From Wenxinia saemankumensis (GTDB lineage Bacteria; Pseudomonadota; Alphaproteobacteria; Rhodobacterales; Rhodobacteraceae), in NCBI RefSeq assembly GCF_900141735.1, contig NZ_FQYO01000003.1, forward strand, positions 434,001 through 498,000: DNA of 64,000 nucleotides, read 5' to 3'. A program made the translations under genes and the position numbers. Of this stretch, positions 1 to 8,885 are shown piece after piece. How positions within the stretch are numbered: the stretch's first letter is position 1; every line of letters begins with the position of its first letter. Below the pieces are notes generated by a model that was not told the origin of the DNA, ran no database searches, and was given only the letters and a program-made list of their open reading frames with translations.

Positions 1-162
1 GAAACCCACCGGGACCGGTTCGACGGGCTCTGGGCGGTCTGCGTCCAGCACGAGATCGACCATCTCGACGGCAAGCTGTTCATCGACTACCTCAAGCCGC
101 TGAAGCGCCAGATGATCACCCGCAAGATGCAGAAGCTGAAGCGCGAGCGGGCGCGGGCGTGA
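1..162 (+). CDS. def: Peptide deformylase, C-terminal part (cut by window edge)
   Basis: This is the last 53 codons of a peptide deformylase, the metalloenzyme that removes the formyl group from the N-terminal methionine of new proteins. The metal-binding motif HEIDHLDG is intact and is followed by the basic C-terminal tail usual for bacterial deformylases ([17 protein letters not shown]). The start and the other two family motifs lie outside the window. The stop codon overlaps the GTG start of the next deformylase gene (GTGA), so the genes are translationally coupled. Confidence 0.93.
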   Translation, partial: ETHRDRFDGLWAVCVQHEIDHLDGKLFIDYLKPLKRQMITRKMQKLKRERARA

Positions 163-659
163 CCGGGGCGCTGGCCGACGAGATTGCGGGGCAGGGCGAG
201 CTGTCGATCCGTCTCGTGCCAGACCCCGTCCTGCGCGAGCTGTGCGACCCCGTCACGCGGTTCGGGCCCGGCCTCTCCGCGCTGGCGGACGCGATGCTGC
301 GGGCGATGTACGCCGCCCCCGGCCGCGGCCTCGCCGCGCCGCAGGTGGGGCGGGCGATCCGGCTCTTCGTCGTCGACACCGCCTGGAAGGAGGGCGCGCC
401 CGCGCCCATGATCTTCGTGAACCCGGTCGTGATGGGCCTGTCCGTCGCGACCGAGGTGGTGGAGGAGGGCTGCCTGTCGATCCCCGATACGCCCTGCCGC
501 GTCCGCCGCCCCGTCCGGGTGGACCTCGCCTGGCAGGAGGTGGACGGCACCCCCCGCGAGGGCCGGTTCGAGGGCATCGCGGCGCGCTGCATCCTGCACG
601 AGCTCGACCATCTGGACGGCATCCTCTGCACCGACCGGGCGGAAGAGGCGGCGGCGTGA
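159..659 (+). CDS. def: Second peptide deformylase
   Basis: A 166-residue deformylase with all three family motifs: [19 protein letters not shown] (metal-binding Cys) and HELDHLDG (two metal-binding His and the catalytic Glu). It is therefore expected to be an active N-formylmethionine deformylase in the cytoplasm. The GTG start at 159 overlaps the stop of the upstream def, and its own stop overlaps the GTG start of the next paralogue, giving a tightly coupled run that ends in fmt. The downstream gene supplies the opposite reaction, formylation of initiator tRNA. The N-terminus is slightly longer than usual ([11 protein letters not shown]), which leaves the exact start a little uncertain. Confidence 0.92.
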   Translation: MTGALADEIAGQGELSIRLVPDPVLRELCDPVTRFGPGLSALADAMLRAMYAAPGRGLAAPQVGRAIRLFVVDTAWKEGAPAPMIFVNPVVMGLSVATEVVEEGCLSIPDTPCRVRRPVRVDLAWQEVDGTPREGRFEGIAARCILHELDHLDGILCTDRAEEAAA

Positions 660-1168
660 GCGCGCCGTCCGGCCATCGCCCCTTCGTGCTCTGGCCCGAC
701 CGGCGGCTGCGGATTCCCGCCGCGCCGGTCGGGGCGATCACGGACGAGATCCGCGCGATCTGGGACGAGATGGTGGATGCGATGGAGGCGATGCCGGGCG
801 TCGGCCTCGCCGCCGTCCAGCTGGGCATCCCGCTGCGCCTCGCCGTGGTCGACGCCTCGGACGCGCGGGGCCAGGCGGTGCGGATGGCCAATCCCGAGAT
901 CCTCCATGCCAGCGTGCAGCCGCGCGAGCACGAGGAGGCCTCGCCCAACTTGCCGGGCGTCTCGGCAATCGTCTCGCGCCCCCGGGCGGTGACCGTCCGG
1001 TTCCTCGGCGCGGACGGGACGGTGCAGGATCGCGATTTCGTCGGCCTCTGGGCGACAAGCGTGCAGCACCAGATCGACCACCTGGACGGGCGGCTCTATG
1101 TCCACCGCCTGTCGCGGCTGAAGCGGGACCGGCTGCTGGCGAAGTACGCGAAGCTGCGGGGGGCGTGA
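656..1168 (+). CDS. Deformylase-like protein with altered catalytic motifs
   Basis: A 170-residue member of the deformylase family in third position in the cluster. Motif 1 is kept ([10 protein letters not shown]). The region matching EGCLS reads EEASPNLPG, so the metal-binding Cys is replaced, apparently by Ser. The HExxH motif reads HQIDHLDG, with the catalytic Glu changed to Gln. Two residues needed for Fe/Zn-dependent deformylation are therefore missing, and I infer a pseudoenzyme or a protein with another role. A longer open frame runs upstream, but the GTG at 656 overlapping the previous stop is the natural start. The stop overlaps the fmt ATG (TGATG). Confidence 0.85.
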   Translation: MSAPSGHRPFVLWPDRRLRIPAAPVGAITDEIRAIWDEMVDAMEAMPGVGLAAVQLGIPLRLAVVDASDARGQAVRMANPEILHASVQPREHEEASPNLPGVSAIVSRPRAVTVRFLGADGTVQDRDFVGLWATSVQHQIDHLDGRLYVHRLSRLKRDRLLAKYAKLRGA

Positions 1169-2064
1169 TGCGGATCGTCTTCATGGGCACGCCCGACTTC
1201 TCGGTCCCCGTGTTGGATGCGGTGGCGGCGCAGCATAAGGTCATCTGCGCCTACACCCAGCCGCCCCGGCCCGCGGGACGCGGGCAGAAGCCGCGCCCCT
1301 CGCCGGTCCAGGCCCGGGCCGAGGCGCTGGGGATCGAGGTCCGCCACCCCGCGACGCTGAAGGGCGAGGAGGATCGCGCCGCCTTCGCCGCGCTGGGGGC
1401 GGATGTCGCCGTCGTCGTGGCCTACGGGCTGATCCTGCCCCGCCCGGTCCTGGACGCGCCACGCCACGGCTGCCTCAACGTGCATGCCTCGCTCCTGCCG
1501 CGCTGGCGCGGGGCCGCGCCGATCCACCGCGCCGTGATGGCGGGCGATCCCGAGACGGGCATCTGCATCATGCGGATGGAGGCGGGGCTCGATACCGGGC
1601 CGGTGCTGAGCCGCGTGACTACGCCCATCGGGGCGGAGGAGACCACCGGCGACCTGCACGACCGTCTGTCCGGCATCGGCGCGGCGGCGATGGTGGACGT
1701 GCTCATGCACCTGCCCTCGCTCGTCCCGCAGCCCCAGCCGGAGGAGGGCGTGACCTATGCGGCCAAGATCGACAAGGCCGAGGCCCGCATCGACTGGACC
1801 CGCCCCGCCGGAGAGGTCAGCGCCCTCATCCGCGGTCTCTCGCCCTTTCCAGGCGCCTGGACGATGGCGGGGGAGGAGCGGATCCGGCTCCTGCGCTGCC
1901 GCGTGGTGGAGGGCACCGGCGCCCCCGGTGCCGTGCTGGGCGGATTCACCATCGCCTGCGGCAGCGGTGCGGTCGAAATCACCGAGGTGCAGCGCGCGGG
2001 CAAGCGCGCGATGCAGGCGACCGAGGCGCTGCGCGGCCGGCCCCTGCCGGAGCGGCTGGCCTAG
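1168..2064 (+). CDS. fmt: Methionyl-tRNA formyltransferase
   Basis: A 298-residue enzyme that formylates Met-tRNA(fMet) using 10-formyltetrahydrofolate, the step that starts bacterial translation. The N-terminus [15 protein letters not shown] is the family signature. The active-site segment [15 protein letters not shown] holds the conserved Asn and His, and the conserved Asp lies in [10 protein letters not shown]. The C-terminal tRNA-binding domain follows ([13 protein letters not shown] onward). The ATG at 1168 overlaps the stop of the third deformylase gene. An adjacent GTG at 1165 is also in frame but is less likely to be used. It is the last gene of the def cluster. Confidence 0.96.
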   Translation: MRIVFMGTPDFSVPVLDAVAAQHKVICAYTQPPRPAGRGQKPRPSPVQARAEALGIEVRHPATLKGEEDRAAFAALGADVAVVVAYGLILPRPVLDAPRHGCLNVHASLLPRWRGAAPIHRAVMAGDPETGICIMRMEAGLDTGPVLSRVTTPIGAEETTGDLHDRLSGIGAAAMVDVLMHLPSLVPQPQPEEGVTYAAKIDKAEARIDWTRPAGEVSALIRGLSPFPGAWTMAGEERIRLLRCRVVEGTGAPGAVLGGFTIACGSGAVEITEVQRAGKRAMQATEALRGRPLPERLA

Positions 2065-2316
2065 ATCCTGCGCGGCCGCCCGGCCCGGTCGGGGCCAGCC
2101 GGGGCCCGCCCGATTCCGGGCCGGTGGCGGTGCCGTTTACCTCCCCAAGATCGACGAGGCGGTCGCAGCGGCGGTCGGGCGGCCCGGTCCCCGGCCGACC
2201 GATCCGGCCGCTCGTTCCATGATCCGTGAGACCGGTTCCCCGGGGCCGTCACCGGCGACGGCTCGTCCCCGGATCCCGGCCGGCGGGCCACCCGGGCGCC
2301 CCGCCGGAGGCGACGC

Positions 2317-3069
2317 TCAGGTCAGGCCCCGCCGGACGAGGTTCAGCCCGGCGATCAGCAGCACCGCCAGCACGACGCGCTTGAACTGCGCCTGGTCGAT
2401 CTGGTCCTGCACCCTCTGCCCCATCAGCATCCCCAGGATCGCCGGCACGAGCAGCGCGACCGAGAAGGGCATCGTCTCGGCCCGCACGACGCCCGATTGC
2501 ACATGCGCTCCCAGCAGTGCCAGCGCCCCCAGCCCGTAGATCACCCCCTGGATCCGGACGTGGTCGCGCTTCGGCGTGTCGATGGCGGTGAGGTAGGCGA
2601 CGGTGGGCGGGCCCCAGACGCCCGACAGCCCGCCGACGAAGCCCGAGAACCCGCCGACCAGCGCCTCCACCACCCGGTTCGCGGCGCTCAGCCGGGGCTG
2701 CCACCCCGCCAGGAGCATGACCGCGAAAGCGGTGATCGGCACCCCGATCAGCAGGTAGAGCGCGCGGGGCGGCAGCACCGCGACCAGCTGCGCCGAGATC
2801 ACCAGCAGGATCCCCCCCGCGACGAGGAAGACCGCGAAGCGGCGCATGGTCTCCCACGCCGCGCGGGGCCCCTGCCGCAGCGCCTGCATCCCGTTCGTCA
2901 CCAGCGTCGGCAGGATCAGCCCCGCCAGCGCCGTCTGCGGCGGCAGGAAGGTCGAGAGGCCCGAGATCAGGATCATCGGCATCGCGAAGCCGGAGAGTCC
3001 CTTGATGACCCCCGCAAGCAGGGCGATGGCCAGTGCGGGAAGGAGGATGGCGGGATCGAGGAGGTCCAT
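2317..3069 (-). CDS. TauE/SafE (TSUP) family membrane permease
   Basis: A 250-residue hydrophobic protein with about seven or eight predicted membrane segments. The start MDLLDPAILLPALAIALLAG and the repeated glycine-rich helices (GLSGFAMPMILISGL near residue 25, VGGFSGFVGGLSGVWGPP near residue 140) are typical of the TauE/SafE family. Members are proposed exporters or importers of sulfite, sulfoacetate and other organosulfur or organic anions. The substrate cannot be told from sequence. The gene is monocistronic, convergent with fmt across about 250 bases in which I see no gene. Confidence 0.85.
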   Translation of the reverse strand: MDLLDPAILLPALAIALLAGVIKGLSGFAMPMILISGLSTFLPPQTALAGLILPTLVTNGMQALRQGPRAAWETMRRFAVFLVAGGILLVISAQLVAVLPPRALYLLIGVPITAFAVMLLAGWQPRLSAANRVVEALVGGFSGFVGGLSGVWGPPTVAYLTAIDTPKRDHVRIQGVIYGLGALALLGAHVQSGVVRAETMPFSVALLVPAILGMLMGQRVQDQIDQAQFKRVVLAVLLIAGLNLVRRGLT

Positions 3070-3562
3070 TCCGACTGCCTAGCGGGTTCCTCTGGCGGGT
3101 GCACGGGGGATCGTGCGGGCGTTCGCCCCCGCCCCGCTCCGGCTCCGGACGGGCGGCGCGAAGGGCCCGGCGTGCCGTGATGTCCGGGGCCGGGGATCCC
3201 GCGACCGGGCGCAGGGGCCGCGATGCGGGGGGCCGGGATCCGTCTCCTCACCGGATGGCCGTCCCGGATGGGGCGCAGGTCGGCCCGGCACATGCGCACG
3301 GCAGGGTGCCCTTTCCGCCGACCATATCGGCACGGGCGGGGCCGGTGCCGTCCGGTCCCGGCCGTCCGCTGCGACGGGGGAGGGCGGCGGCTTCGGGTGG
3401 TGCGCCGCCGCCGTCCGGTCGGATGCGCTCACCGGTCGGCCGCGAAGCCTGCCCGTCCGGACCGGCGTCACGCCGCGTCCCCCGAGGGGGCGCCGGCGCC
3501 GCGCCGGGGCAGTCCCCCGGGGTCGGACGTGCCGGTGCGGCCGGTCCCGGCGCCCTTCGGCT
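3070..3562. other. Intergenic stretch without a recognisable gene
   Basis: These 493 bases lie upstream of the TauE/SafE-type gene and downstream of the DUF4189 gene. Open frames exist on both strands, but their translations are Arg/Pro/Gly-rich and show no family motif, as expected from GC-rich noncoding DNA. The promoter of the permease gene should lie at the 3070 end. I see no convincing -35/-10 pair. Confidence 0.6.
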
Positions 3563-4186
3563 CTAGTTCGTCCCGGGCAGGCCCGGGACCAGCACGCAGG
3601 GCAGGGGCGGCAGGCCGGGCGGCTCGGTGCGGACGTAACCGTTGCAATCGGCGAGCGCGGCCCGGTTCGCGGCCTCCTGGCTGGGCTGCCCCCAGACCAG
3701 CGCGTAGGCCCCGTCGGGACCCACGGCGAAGGCGCGGGGCGCGCCCTCCGGGGCGCCCGCGGCGTCGGGATCGAAGAGGTAGGTGTAGACCGCCGGGGTC
3801 ATCGTCACGTCCCCCGGCTGGGGGTCGCGGTAGCCGCGCGGGACGATTTCGGCGATCAGGATGCAATCGTCGTTCGCGTTCTCGCATTCCGCGATGGCGA
3901 CGGCCCGCGCCCCTTCCAGAGAATTTCCCGTCGTTGCGTAGCCCCAGCCGCCGTTCTTGGCATAGGCGAAGGCCGAGAAGTAGGTGTTCGCCCGGAACTG
4001 CTGGTCGAAGGCGTCCTGCGCTTCCGGGCTGAGCGTCAGACCGGACAGTATCCGCAGCTCGCCAGAGGGCGGGTAGACGATCGCCCGCTCGGACGGGACG
4101 GCGTCCTGCGCGGCCGAGATCGCCGGCAGCAGAGCTGCGAGGAGGGCGAGGGCGGCCCCGTGGCCGCGTCTGTCTCTGGTGGTCAT
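3563..4186 (-). CDS. Secreted DUF4189 domain protein
   Basis: A 207-residue protein with an N-terminal signal peptide (hydrophobic LALLAALLPAISA followed by AQD). The mature part has two segments of the DUF4189 pattern, in which a Gly/Trp-aromatic motif is followed by an Ala-rich helix and a Cys. The first is WGYATTGNSLEGARAVAIAEC near residue 90 and the second is ALVWGQPSQEAANRAALADC near residue 180. The domain occurs in exported proteins of unknown function. The ATG at 4186 directly before TTRDRRGHG places the signal peptide correctly, and a longer in-frame start at 4225 would bury it. The gene is apparently transcribed alone. Confidence 0.75.
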   Translation of the reverse strand: MTTRDRRGHGAALALLAALLPAISAAQDAVPSERAIVYPPSGELRILSGLTLSPEAQDAFDQQFRANTYFSAFAYAKNGGWGYATTGNSLEGARAVAIAECENANDDCILIAEIVPRGYRDPQPGDVTMTPAVYTYLFDPDAAGAPEGAPRAFAVGPDGAYALVWGQPSQEAANRAALADCNGYVRTEPPGLPPLPCVLVPGLPGTN

Positions 4187-4355
4187 GGTCGGTCCCCTTG
4201 CGTTTCCCCTGCGGCATCCTGCCAAGGCCGGGTCCGGCTGCCAAGCTTCGGCAGGTTCCCCGGCCGGGGCCCGGCGGTGGGGTCCGGCAATGGGGCCCGG
4301 GGATGAGGTCCGTCGCCTGGGCGCGCCGGTCAGGTCCGCCCGTCAGCCCTGCCCG

Positions 4356-5078
4356 TCAGCCCTGCCTGTCGATGGCGGCGACCAGCCTTTCGCGCGCGGC
4401 GGGCAGGGGGCGCTCTGCCCCCAGCAGGCGATGCTGCAGGAACCACCCCGTCGTGCCGAGCGCGGCGGCGATCTCGGGGCCCGTCGCCTCGCCCGCGCCG
4501 CGCAGCACCGGCGGCAGCGGCAGGAGGCGGGGCGCCCAGTCCCCGGCGGCGGCCGCGCTGACCGCCCGCCCCGAGCGGGGGGAGACGTAGGCGAGCCCCT
4601 CCTCTCCCCCCGTCACCGCGCAGCGGGCGAGGTCGAGCCCGAAGCCCATCTCGTCCAGCAGCGCCAGTTCCCATTGCAGGTAGGCCAGCGGCCAGAGGTC
4701 GCTGTCGCCGAGGAGGTCGAACAGCGCCTCGGTCCGCGCGAAGAGGCGGGGATGGGGGTCCCGCTCGGGCAGGACGAGGCCGAGCAGGGCCGCGACCGTG
4801 GTCAGCCCGGCCAGGGCGAGCCGGTCCGTCAGGACCTGCGCGGCCCGGCTGCGGCGCGGCTCGACGGTGAAATGGCCCAGATGCGCGTCGAGGCGGGCGG
4901 TCCAGCGCACCGCCACCTGCGCGCCGGGCTGCAGCGTGCCGCGCAGCCGTCGCCCCGTGCCGCCGCGTACATGCCCGGCATGGCGGCCATGCGCGGCGGT
5001 GAAGACCTCGACGATCGCGCCGTTCTCGCCATGCGGGCGCACCGCAAGGATCGTGCCGCTGTCCTGCCATTCGATCAT
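4356..5078 (-). CDS. recO: DNA repair protein RecO
   Basis: A 240-residue RecO, the recombination mediator that helps load RecA onto SSB-coated single-stranded DNA and anneals complementary strands. The N-terminal OB fold starts with [29 protein letters not shown], the usual RecO opening, followed by [10 protein letters not shown] and the helical C-terminal domain. The ATG at 5078 is chosen because the conserved region begins at once; a longer frame to 5147 adds an unrelated tail. In related genomes recO usually follows era and DUF1491 directly, but here two forward-strand genes separate them. Confidence 0.93.
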   Translation of the reverse strand: MIEWQDSGTILAVRPHGENGAIVEVFTAAHGRHAGHVRGGTGRRLRGTLQPGAQVAVRWTARLDAHLGHFTVEPRRSRAAQVLTDRLALAGLTTVAALLGLVLPERDPHPRLFARTEALFDLLGDSDLWPLAYLQWELALLDEMGFGLDLARCAVTGGEEGLAYVSPRSGRAVSAAAAGDWAPRLLPLPPVLRGAGEATGPEIAAALGTTGWFLQHRLLGAERPLPAARERLVAAIDRQG

Positions 5079-5176
5079 GCGCCGAGTTAGGGACGGCTGG
5101 TCCCGATTGCCAAGGGGGCGCGGAACTGGGCCGGGCGCCCTTGCCAAGGACGGCGCCGCGCCGTTTCGTGCCCGCC

Positions 5177-5821
5177 ATGACCCCTGCCACCGACAGCGCC
5201 ATCACCCCCGCCGCCCGATCCGTCGCTGCGCTGGTCGGGCTGCTCGCCCTCTTTGGTCTGGCCCTCGACCTCGCGGCGGGCTGGGCGGGCACCTTGATCC
5301 CGCAGCTCTGGGGCATGGCGCGCTACTTCACGATCCTCACGAACGGGATCGCGGCCGCCACCCTGCTGGGGGCGGCGGCGGCGGGGCGACCGGCGCCGCC
5401 CGGCTGGCTGGGCGGCGTGACCCTGTGGATGGCGATTACGGCGCTGGTCTTCCACCTGCTGCTGGGCGGAACCTATCCCCTCCTCACCCTCGACTGGGGG
5501 GCGAATCTCGTCCTTCACACGCTCGCCCCGGCGGCCGTCCTCGCCTGGTGGCTGGCCGCGGCGCCGACGCGGGGGCTGGGGCCGCGTCATGCGATCCTCT
5601 GGCTGGGCTGGCCCGCGCTCTATTGCGGCTACGCGCTGCTGCGCGGCGCGGCGGACGGGGTCTATCCCTACTTCTTCGTCGACGTCGCCCGGCTGGGCTG
5701 GGCGGGGTTCGGGCGCTGGTTCGGCATCCTCCTCGTCGCGTTCTGGGTCGGGGGGCTGCTGCTGGCCGGGCTGGGGCGCGCGATCGACCGGCCGGGCGGG
5801 CGGCCCCTCGCGCGGGGGTGA
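5177..5821 (+). CDS. Pr6Pr-family integral membrane protein
   Basis: A 214-residue protein with about six transmembrane segments. The signature features are [15 protein letters not shown] near residue 50, the histidine-containing FHLLLGG and [11 protein letters not shown] segments, and an [24 protein letters not shown] segment near residue 150. These match the Pr6Pr group, predicted six-helix membrane proteins related to FAR-17a/AIG1. The function is unknown. The ATG at 5177 follows the divergent intergenic region with recO. An in-frame TTG at 5141 would add 12 residues. Confidence 0.75.
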   Translation: MTPATDSAITPAARSVAALVGLLALFGLALDLAAGWAGTLIPQLWGMARYFTILTNGIAAATLLGAAAAGRPAPPGWLGGVTLWMAITALVFHLLLGGTYPLLTLDWGANLVLHTLAPAAVLAWWLAAAPTRGLGPRHAILWLGWPALYCGYALLRGAADGVYPYFFVDVARLGWAGFGRWFGILLVAFWVGGLLLAGLGRAIDRPGGRPLARG

Positions 5822-5828
5822 GCGGACG

Positions 5829-5854
5829 GGAACAAGGCGGGACATTGGCCGGTT
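5829..5854 (+). promoter_or_regulatory. Possible EcfG-type promoter for the COG4315 gene
   Basis: GGAAC at 5829-5833 is followed after 17 bases by GGTT at 5851-5854. The alphaproteobacterial general stress sigma factor EcfG recognises GGAAC-N16/17-CGTT, so only the first base of the -10 element differs. The secreted-protein gene starts 36 bases further on. A chance match is possible in this GC-rich sequence. Confidence 0.3.
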
Positions 5855-5889
5855 TGACGGTGGACAGACCCGATCCGAGGTTCCCCGAC

Positions 5890-6465
5890 ATGACACGTCC
5901 CCTCCTTCCGCTCGCCTTCGCCGCCGCCACGTCCGCCCTCGCGCTCGCCGGGGCCGCGCAGGCACAGACCGACCCCTCCGCCGACCTCGTCGACCTGATG
6001 GTGATCGACAGCGATTACGGCCCGATCATCGCCGATGGCGACGGCCGCCCGGTCTACACGTTCGAGACGAACGAGCGCGCGGGCGACGGGCAGCAGCCGC
6101 TCGAGAGCTGCAACGAGGTGTGCCAGGTGGACTGGCCGCTCGTCCCCGCCCATGGCGATCCGAGCGTGAGCGAGGATCTCGACCCCGCGCTGGTCGCGTC
6201 GCTCGACTGGCAGGGGACCGAGGTGCTGGTCTACGACAGCCAGCCGCTCTTCTACTTCGAGCTGGACGCGGTGGGCGAATCACCCAAGGGGCAGGGCAAT
6301 CACAGCTATGGCGGCTGGTGGTATCTGCTGGACCCGACCGGTGCGCAGATCGACGCGGGCATCGCCCCCGACCCGGGCGATCCGGCGCTGAACGATCCGC
6401 TGATCGACGCGCCCGAGAGCGCGACCCCGGTCGACGGCGAGTTCGAGAGGGGGACGGACGGCTAG
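5890..6465 (+). CDS. Secreted COG4315-type repeat protein
   Basis: A 191-residue exported protein with a clear signal peptide (LALAGAAQAQT). The mature part has the secreted-repeat pattern GRPVYTFETNERAGDG followed by CNEVCQVDWPLV and a second LFYFELD segment, which matches COG4315 (secreted repeat of unknown function with a Y-x4-D motif). Proteins of this kind are predicted periplasmic and sometimes lipid-anchored; here no lipobox Cys is visible. Two Cys (CNEVC) could form a disulfide or bind a metal. The ATG at 5890 is chosen because the signal peptide follows directly. Its stop shares the CTAG at 6462-6465 with the opposing DUF1491 gene. Confidence 0.75.
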   Translation: MTRPLLPLAFAAATSALALAGAAQAQTDPSADLVDLMVIDSDYGPIIADGDGRPVYTFETNERAGDGQQPLESCNEVCQVDWPLVPAHGDPSVSEDLDPALVASLDWQGTEVLVYDSQPLFYFELDAVGESPKGQGNHSYGGWWYLLDPTGAQIDAGIAPDPGDPALNDPLIDAPESATPVDGEFERGTDG

Positions 6466-6791
6466 TCCAGCCCCGGCTGGTCGAGAAGGTGGCGGCCGGC
6501 CCGGTCCTCCACCTCGATCACCCAGAGATCGGGATCGGTCCGGCGCTGCCGCGACACGGCGGCGTCGAGATCGCCGTCGGACCCGTCCTCGAGCACGTCC
6601 CAGCGCCGCGCGCCCGTCATCAGGTCGAAGCGGCGCTGGTAGATCGTCCCGCGCCCGTCCAGCGTCGAGACGCGAACCAGCACCGATCCGGCGGTGTCGT
6701 CGCCCCGGGCCACGACGAAGGCCGGAATCGCCTCGGCCCGCAGTCGGGCGAGGTAGGCGCCGACCCAGACATGCGCCGCCAGACGGGCCAT
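6462..6791 (-). CDS. DUF1491 family protein
   Basis: A 109-residue protein matching DUF1491: starts ARLAAHVWVGAYLARLR, followed by the VLVRVSTLDGRGTIYQRRFD strand region and a WVIEVEDRAGRHLLDQPG end. The family is nearly confined to alphaproteobacteria and commonly sits between era and recO; its role is unknown. The start lies 10 bases after the era stop, so the two are co-transcribed. Its TAG stop overlaps the TAG of the convergent COG4315 gene in a shared CTAG. Confidence 0.85.
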   Translation of the reverse strand: MARLAAHVWVGAYLARLRAEAIPAFVVARGDDTAGSVLVRVSTLDGRGTIYQRRFDLMTGARRWDVLEDGSDGDLDAAVSRQRRTDPDLWVIEVEDRAGRHLLDQPGLD

Positions 6792-6801
6792 CGGCGCGCC
6801 C

Positions 6802-7704
6802 TCAGCCCCCGTCGCGGAAATCGAGGCCCATCTCGGAATAGCGCTCGCTCTCCTCCAGCCAGTTCGGGCGGACCTTCACCGTGAGGAAGAGGTGGACCTT
6901 GCGGCCGAGGAATTCGGCCAGTTCCTCGCGGGCGGCGCGGCTGACCTGCTTGATCGTCTCGCCCCCCTTGCCGAGCACGATCCCCTTGTGGCCGTCGCGC
7001 GCGACGTAGACCACCTGGTCGACCCGGGCGGAGCCGTCCTGCCGCTCCTCCCAGCCTTCCGTCTCGACCGTCAGCTCGTAGGGAAGCTCCTGGTGCAGGC
7101 GGAGCGTCAGCTTCTCGCGCGTCATCTCGGCCGCGATCATCCGCAGTGGCAGGTCGGCGAGCTGGTCCTCGGGGTAGAGGAAGGGGCTCTCCGGCATCCG
7201 GTCCGCCAGCCAGCCCATCAGGTCCTCGGTCCCGTAGCCCTTCTCGGCCGAGATCATGAAGGTCCCGGCAAAGGGGAAACGCGCGTTCAGATCCTGCGAC
7301 AGGGCGAGCAGCGTCTCGGCCTTCACCTTGTCGATCTTGTTGATGACCAGCGCGACAGGCGTGCGGCCGACCTTCTCGGGCAGGGTCGACAGGATCGCGC
7401 CGACCCCGTCCGTCAGACCGCGATGCGCCTCGATCAGCAGGCAGACCACGTCGGCATCGGCCACCCCGCCCCAGGCGGCGGCGACCATCGCCCGGTCGAG
7501 CCGCCGTTTCGGCGCGAAGAGGCCGGGCGTGTCGACGAAGACGATCTGCGCCTCGCCGTGAACGGCCACGCCCCGGATCCGGGCGCGCGTCGTCTGCACC
7601 TTGTGCGTCACGATCGAGACCTTGGCCCCGACCATGCGGTTCAGCAGCGTCGACTTGCCCGCGTTGGGCTCTCCGATCAGGGCGGCGAAGCCGGCGCGGG
7701 TCAT
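6802..7704 (-). CDS. era: GTPase Era
   Basis: A 300-residue Era, a GTPase that binds the 3' end of 16S rRNA and promotes assembly of the 30S ribosomal subunit. The G motifs are complete: GEPNAGKST (P loop), DTPG and NKID. The C-terminal KH RNA-binding domain is seen in GHKGIVLGKGGETIKQV near residue 235. The gene lies in the usual rnc-era order, but an acetyltransferase gene is inserted between the two, with short gaps or overlaps that imply one transcript. Confidence 0.96.
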   Translation of the reverse strand: MTRAGFAALIGEPNAGKSTLLNRMVGAKVSIVTHKVQTTRARIRGVAVHGEAQIVFVDTPGLFAPKRRLDRAMVAAAWGGVADADVVCLLIEAHRGLTDGVGAILSTLPEKVGRTPVALVINKIDKVKAETLLALSQDLNARFPFAGTFMISAEKGYGTEDLMGWLADRMPESPFLYPEDQLADLPLRMIAAEMTREKLTLRLHQELPYELTVETEGWEERQDGSARVDQVVYVARDGHKGIVLGKGGETIKQVSRAAREELAEFLGRKVHLFLTVKVRPNWLEESERYSEMGLDFRDGG

Positions 7705-7707
7705 GTC

Positions 7708-8208
7708 TCAGGCTCCTTGAAGGGCGGGGGCGAAGCGGATCTCGCCGGTGGCGGCCGGCCCCGCGAGGGTGCGGCGCAGGATGTGGTGCGCGTCGGTGGC
7801 GCGATAGGTCAGGCCGGGCGCCGCGGCGAACCCGAAGCGCCCATAATATCCCGGATCGCCGACGAGGACGAGGCCCGGAGCGCCGGCCCGCGTCGCCCGC
7901 TGCAGGGCCGCCTCGAGCAGGCGCGATCCGATGCCTTGCCGCTGGAGGGCCGGCGCGACGGCGAGCGGCCCGATCGCCAGCCAGCCGGGCGCGGTGCCGA
8001 CCCGCGCGGGCGAGGCGGCGAGGTGGCCGACGACGACCCCGTCCTGCACCGCGACGAGCGAGAAGGTCATGTCCCCGTCCGCGCGCAGCCCGTCGACGAT
8101 CCGCCCCTCGTTGCCGCTGGCATAGGGCGCCCCGGCGAAGGCCGACTCGACCAGGGCGCGGATCGCGGCCGCGTCGGCCGGACGCTCGTCCGTGATCGCC
8201 ACGCTCAC
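7708..8208 (-). CDS. GNAT family N-acetyltransferase
   Basis: A 166-residue acetyltransferase of the GCN5-related fold. The acetyl-CoA-binding motif A is seen as [24 protein letters not shown] near residue 80, followed by [19 protein letters not shown]. The latter is characteristic of the YhbS/COG3153 subgroup of predicted acetyltransferases. The substrate is unknown. The GTG start at 8208 overlaps the rnc stop (GTGA), and the stop lies three bases before the era ATG, so the gene is embedded in the rnc-era operon. A much longer upstream frame is only a shadow of rnc. Confidence 0.88.
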   Translation of the reverse strand: MSVAITDERPADAAAIRALVESAFAGAPYASGNEGRIVDGLRADGDMTFSLVAVQDGVVVGHLAASPARVGTAPGWLAIGPLAVAPALQRQGIGSRLLEAALQRATRAGAPGLVLVGDPGYYGRFGFAAAPGLTYRATDAHHILRRTLAGPAATGEIRFAPALQGA

Positions 8209-8885
8209 GGCGCGACCTCCGCCATCAGGCGCCTGGCCGCCTCCTGCTCGGCCGCGCGCTTGGACCCGGCCGTGGCGCTGGCCGTGCGGCCGCCGGCGGT
8301 CCGGACCTCGATCGTGAAGACGGGCTTGTGCGGCGGGCCCTCGCGCGCGGTCTCGACATAGGCGGGGGGCGGCTCGCCCCGGGCCTGTGCCCATTCCTGC
8401 AGCGCGGTCTTGGCGTCGCGCGCATCCTCGGCGACCGACCCGACGCGCCCGCCCCAGAGCCGCAGGACCAGCGCTCGTGCCTCGTCGAAGCCGGCATCGA
8501 GATAGACCGCTCCGATCACCGCCTCCATCGCGTCGGCCAGCAGCGCCTCCTTGCGGCGGCCGCCCGACATCCGCTCGGACCGGCCGAGCCGCAGCGCCGC
8601 GCCGAGGTCGATCTCGCGCGCGACGTCGGCGCAGGTCTCGCGCCGGACGAGGGCGTTGTAGCGCGGTGCGATCTGCCCCTCGGCCGCCTCGGCATCGGCG
8701 CCCAGCAGCGCCTCGGCCATGGTCAGGCCCAGCACCCGGTCGCCGAGGAATTCCAGCCGCTCGTTGTCGCGCCGCGTCGGCGAGGCGGCCGAGCCATGGG
8801 TCAGCGCCTGGCTCAGCAGGGAGGAATCGCCGAACTCGTGCCCGAGTCGGGCCATGAAGGCGCGGGCATCGGCCGAGAGGGTCAT
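8205..8885 (-). CDS. rnc: Ribonuclease III
   Basis: A 226-residue RNase III, the double-strand-specific endonuclease that processes rRNA precursors and structured mRNAs. The N-terminal catalytic domain holds the signature [13 protein letters not shown] (residues about 41-53) and the acidic metal-binding cluster [14 protein letters not shown] near residue 115. The C-terminal double-stranded RNA-binding domain spans about residues 155-226 ([18 protein letters not shown] to [15 protein letters not shown]). The ATG at 8885 overlaps the stop of the upstream lepB-like gene by four bases. Confidence 0.96.
   Translation of the reverse strand: MTLSADARAFMARLGHEFGDSSLLSQALTHGSAASPTRRDNERLEFLGDRVLGLTMAEALLGADAEAAEGQIAPRYNALVRRETCADVAREIDLGAALRLGRSERMSGGRRKEALLADAMEAVIGAVYLDAGFDEARALVLRLWGGRVGSVAEDARDAKTALQEWAQARGEPPPAYVETAREGPPHKPVFTIEVRTAGGRTASATAGSKRAAEQEAARRLMAEVAP

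Noticed and set aside
3033-3566. Open frames in the gap between the permease and DUF4189 genes
   Set aside because: Composition is that of noncoding GC-rich DNA, with no ribosome-binding site or family motif.
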